From assembly GCA_937924345.1 (NCBI GenBank), contig CALDTD010000216.1, positions 1-6,682 of the forward strand: a stretch of DNA of 6,682 nt, given 5' to 3'. This document shows, one piece after another, positions 5,877-6,682 of this stretch. Origin of the DNA: an uncultured Flavobacteriales bacterium (lineage in GTDB: Bacteria; Bacteroidota; Bacteroidia; Flavobacteriales_D; Parvicellaceae). The notes under the pieces are model-generated. The model worked only from the letters and a program-made list of their open reading frames with translations, had not been told where the DNA came from and did no database searches. The position numbers were made by a program, and so were the translations under genes. The first letter of the stretch is position 1. Each line of letters starts with the position of its first letter.

Positions 5877-6682
5877 TTAATAAAAATTAATCGCATTATA
5901 AGCAGGGTTGTAATTATCAAAAAATTGAGGCGAAGTCCCTGATATTTGCATTGAATAATCATTAGGGTTTGCATTGTCATCACCAACTACTGGACTAGCT
6001 ACCTGTAAAGAACCAAAAGCTCTTGTAGGATCAACTCCTCTTCCAGCGTCAAACCCACGAATAAACTCACCTCTAAGATCTGGCAAGTTAAAAGTAGTTG
6101 TACCATTTCCAGCTCCATAAGTTGTTCCAATTACCGAAAACAAATCAGCATAAGTGATTCTGCTTACAGCAGATCCATCACACAATAAAAAGCCAGTTGG
6201 AGCTGTAGCACCTGCAAAAGTAATCACTTCTCCTGCTGGTGATGCAGCTGCTACTTTCTTTACAACACCAGTTGCGTCAACAACTAAGGCTTCCTCTGTT
6301 GAAGTACCAGCAGTAATATTTCTTACTCTTAAGTCTCCATTGATGTCTAATTTGTTTGTTGGTACTCCTTCATTTACACCAATATTTCCATTGGGCAACA
6401 TCTTTAAATGAACAGTTGCATCCCCTAATCCATTTAAAATCAAACCTTGATTTGCGCTTGGATCAGAAAAAATTCTAGCCTTATTTGTATTATCACCATT
6501 GACAAAAATTATATCTCCAGGATCAGTAGATGCTGCGTTTGCCTTTAGTAGAATTTGAGCTGTATTTCCATTCATTAATAAATTGCCTTGCTCTACTTGC
6601 AATTTTTCAGTTGGGATAGTAATCCCTATACCGACATTACCATCAACAACAATATTATGCCTCGTTTCTCCAACCCCACTAA
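5877..6682 (-). CDS. Phage tail-collar-domain protein, 5' truncated by window edge and ended by an in-frame TAA
   Basis: The frame is open to the right edge, with 267 residues visible; the TTG at 6602 is internal. The first part has two copies of the stalk motif found in Bacteroidota surface and tail-fibre-like proteins: GNVGIGITIPTEKLQV (about 6641-6594) and GNIGVNEGVPTNKLDINGDL (about 6386-6327). At about 6236-6063 lies a clear tail-collar domain (PF07484 type), with GEVITFAGATAPTGFLLCDG, then Y-ADLFSVIGTTYGAG, TFNLPDLRGEFIRGFD and a following GRGVDPTRAFGSLQ. Family members are phage short tail-fibre proteins and bacterial 'microcystin-dependent protein' relatives. In flavobacteria they usually occur as predicted secreted or surface fibres, so the location here is an inference. 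The TAA at 5879-5877 cuts the protein after NPAYNAINFY. The family's usual C-terminal motif lies in frame beyond it (separate entry), so this is probably a broken gene. Confidence 0.85.
   Translation of the reverse strand, partial: SGVGETRHNIVVDGNVGIGITIPTEKLQVEQGNLLMNGNTAQILLKANAASTDPGDIIFVNGDNTNKARIFSDPSANQGLILNGLGDATVHLKMLPNGNIGVNEGVPTNKLDINGDLRVRNITAGTSTEEALVVDATGVVKKVAAASPAGEVITFAGATAPTGFLLCDGSAVSRITYADLFSVIGTTYGAGNGTTTFNLPDLRGEFIRGFDAGRGVDPTRAFGSLQVASPVVGDDNANPNDYSMQISGTSPQFFDNYNPAYNAINFY

Noticed and set aside
6154..6411. Open plus-strand frame of about 85 codons
   Set aside because: It is antisense to the tail-collar domain, whose protein motifs are unmistakable on the other strand. 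It is low complexity (Ala/Thr/Pro) as expected of a shadow.
6600..6602. TTG as start of the collar protein
   Set aside because: The frame continues upstream with GNVGIGITIPTEK, the normal stalk motif directly preceding the Leu, and stays open to the window edge.
1..6682. tRNA, rRNA, CRISPR array, insertion sequence, attachment site
   Set aside because: No cloverleaf-like segment, spaced direct repeats, transposase motif or terminal inverted repeats were seen. Almost all bases are accounted for by protein-coding frames.

Overview
This is an AT-rich chromosomal window from a member of the Bacteroidota, most likely a marine-type Flavobacteriaceae. Four observations support this: a type IX secretion (gliding-motility-associated, CHU_C-like) C-terminal sorting domain, the absence of Shine-Dalgarno sequences, a TAnnTTTG-type promoter element, and several lipoproteins. 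Gene density is very high. The only real intergenic space is about 96 bases between two divergent lipoprotein genes.

Layout. On the plus strand, positions 1-305 are the 3' end of a large secreted or cell-surface protein ending in a T9SS type-B sorting domain. Eight bases later comes a membrane-anchored TPR-repeat protein (314-1801), probably in the same operon. It converges on, and overlaps by 8 bases, recG, the ATP-dependent DNA helicase on the minus strand (1794 to about 3896). Upstream of recG on the same strand, 10 bases away, is a 306-residue lipoprotein of unknown function that starts with TTG (3907-4827). A short divergent promoter region follows. Next is a plus-strand lipoprotein with an alpha/beta-hydrolase fold (4924-5778). 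It converges with a minus-strand gene for a phage-tail-collar-domain protein that runs off the right edge of the window (5775/5877-6682).

Two points matter most for annotation. First, recG has no ATG, GTG or TTG at its natural N-terminus. The conserved N-terminal helix-hairpin-helix region is encoded in frame upstream of the first usable GTG, and an ATC sits where the initiator should be. Second, the tail-collar gene has an in-frame TAA. The 33 codons after it encode an intact family C-terminus ending RPRNMAMNYCIRF and a TAG stop. It is therefore either a single-nonsense pseudogene, a truncated product, or a sequence error.

I found no RNA gene, CRISPR array, insertion sequence or attachment site. 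The genes do not form one obvious pathway: one is a DNA-repair housekeeping gene, and the rest are cell-envelope or secreted proteins. I see no convincing new multi-gene system. The items worth following up are the two gene-structure anomalies, the TPR protein that lacks an output domain, and the hydrolase with a degenerate nucleophile elbow.
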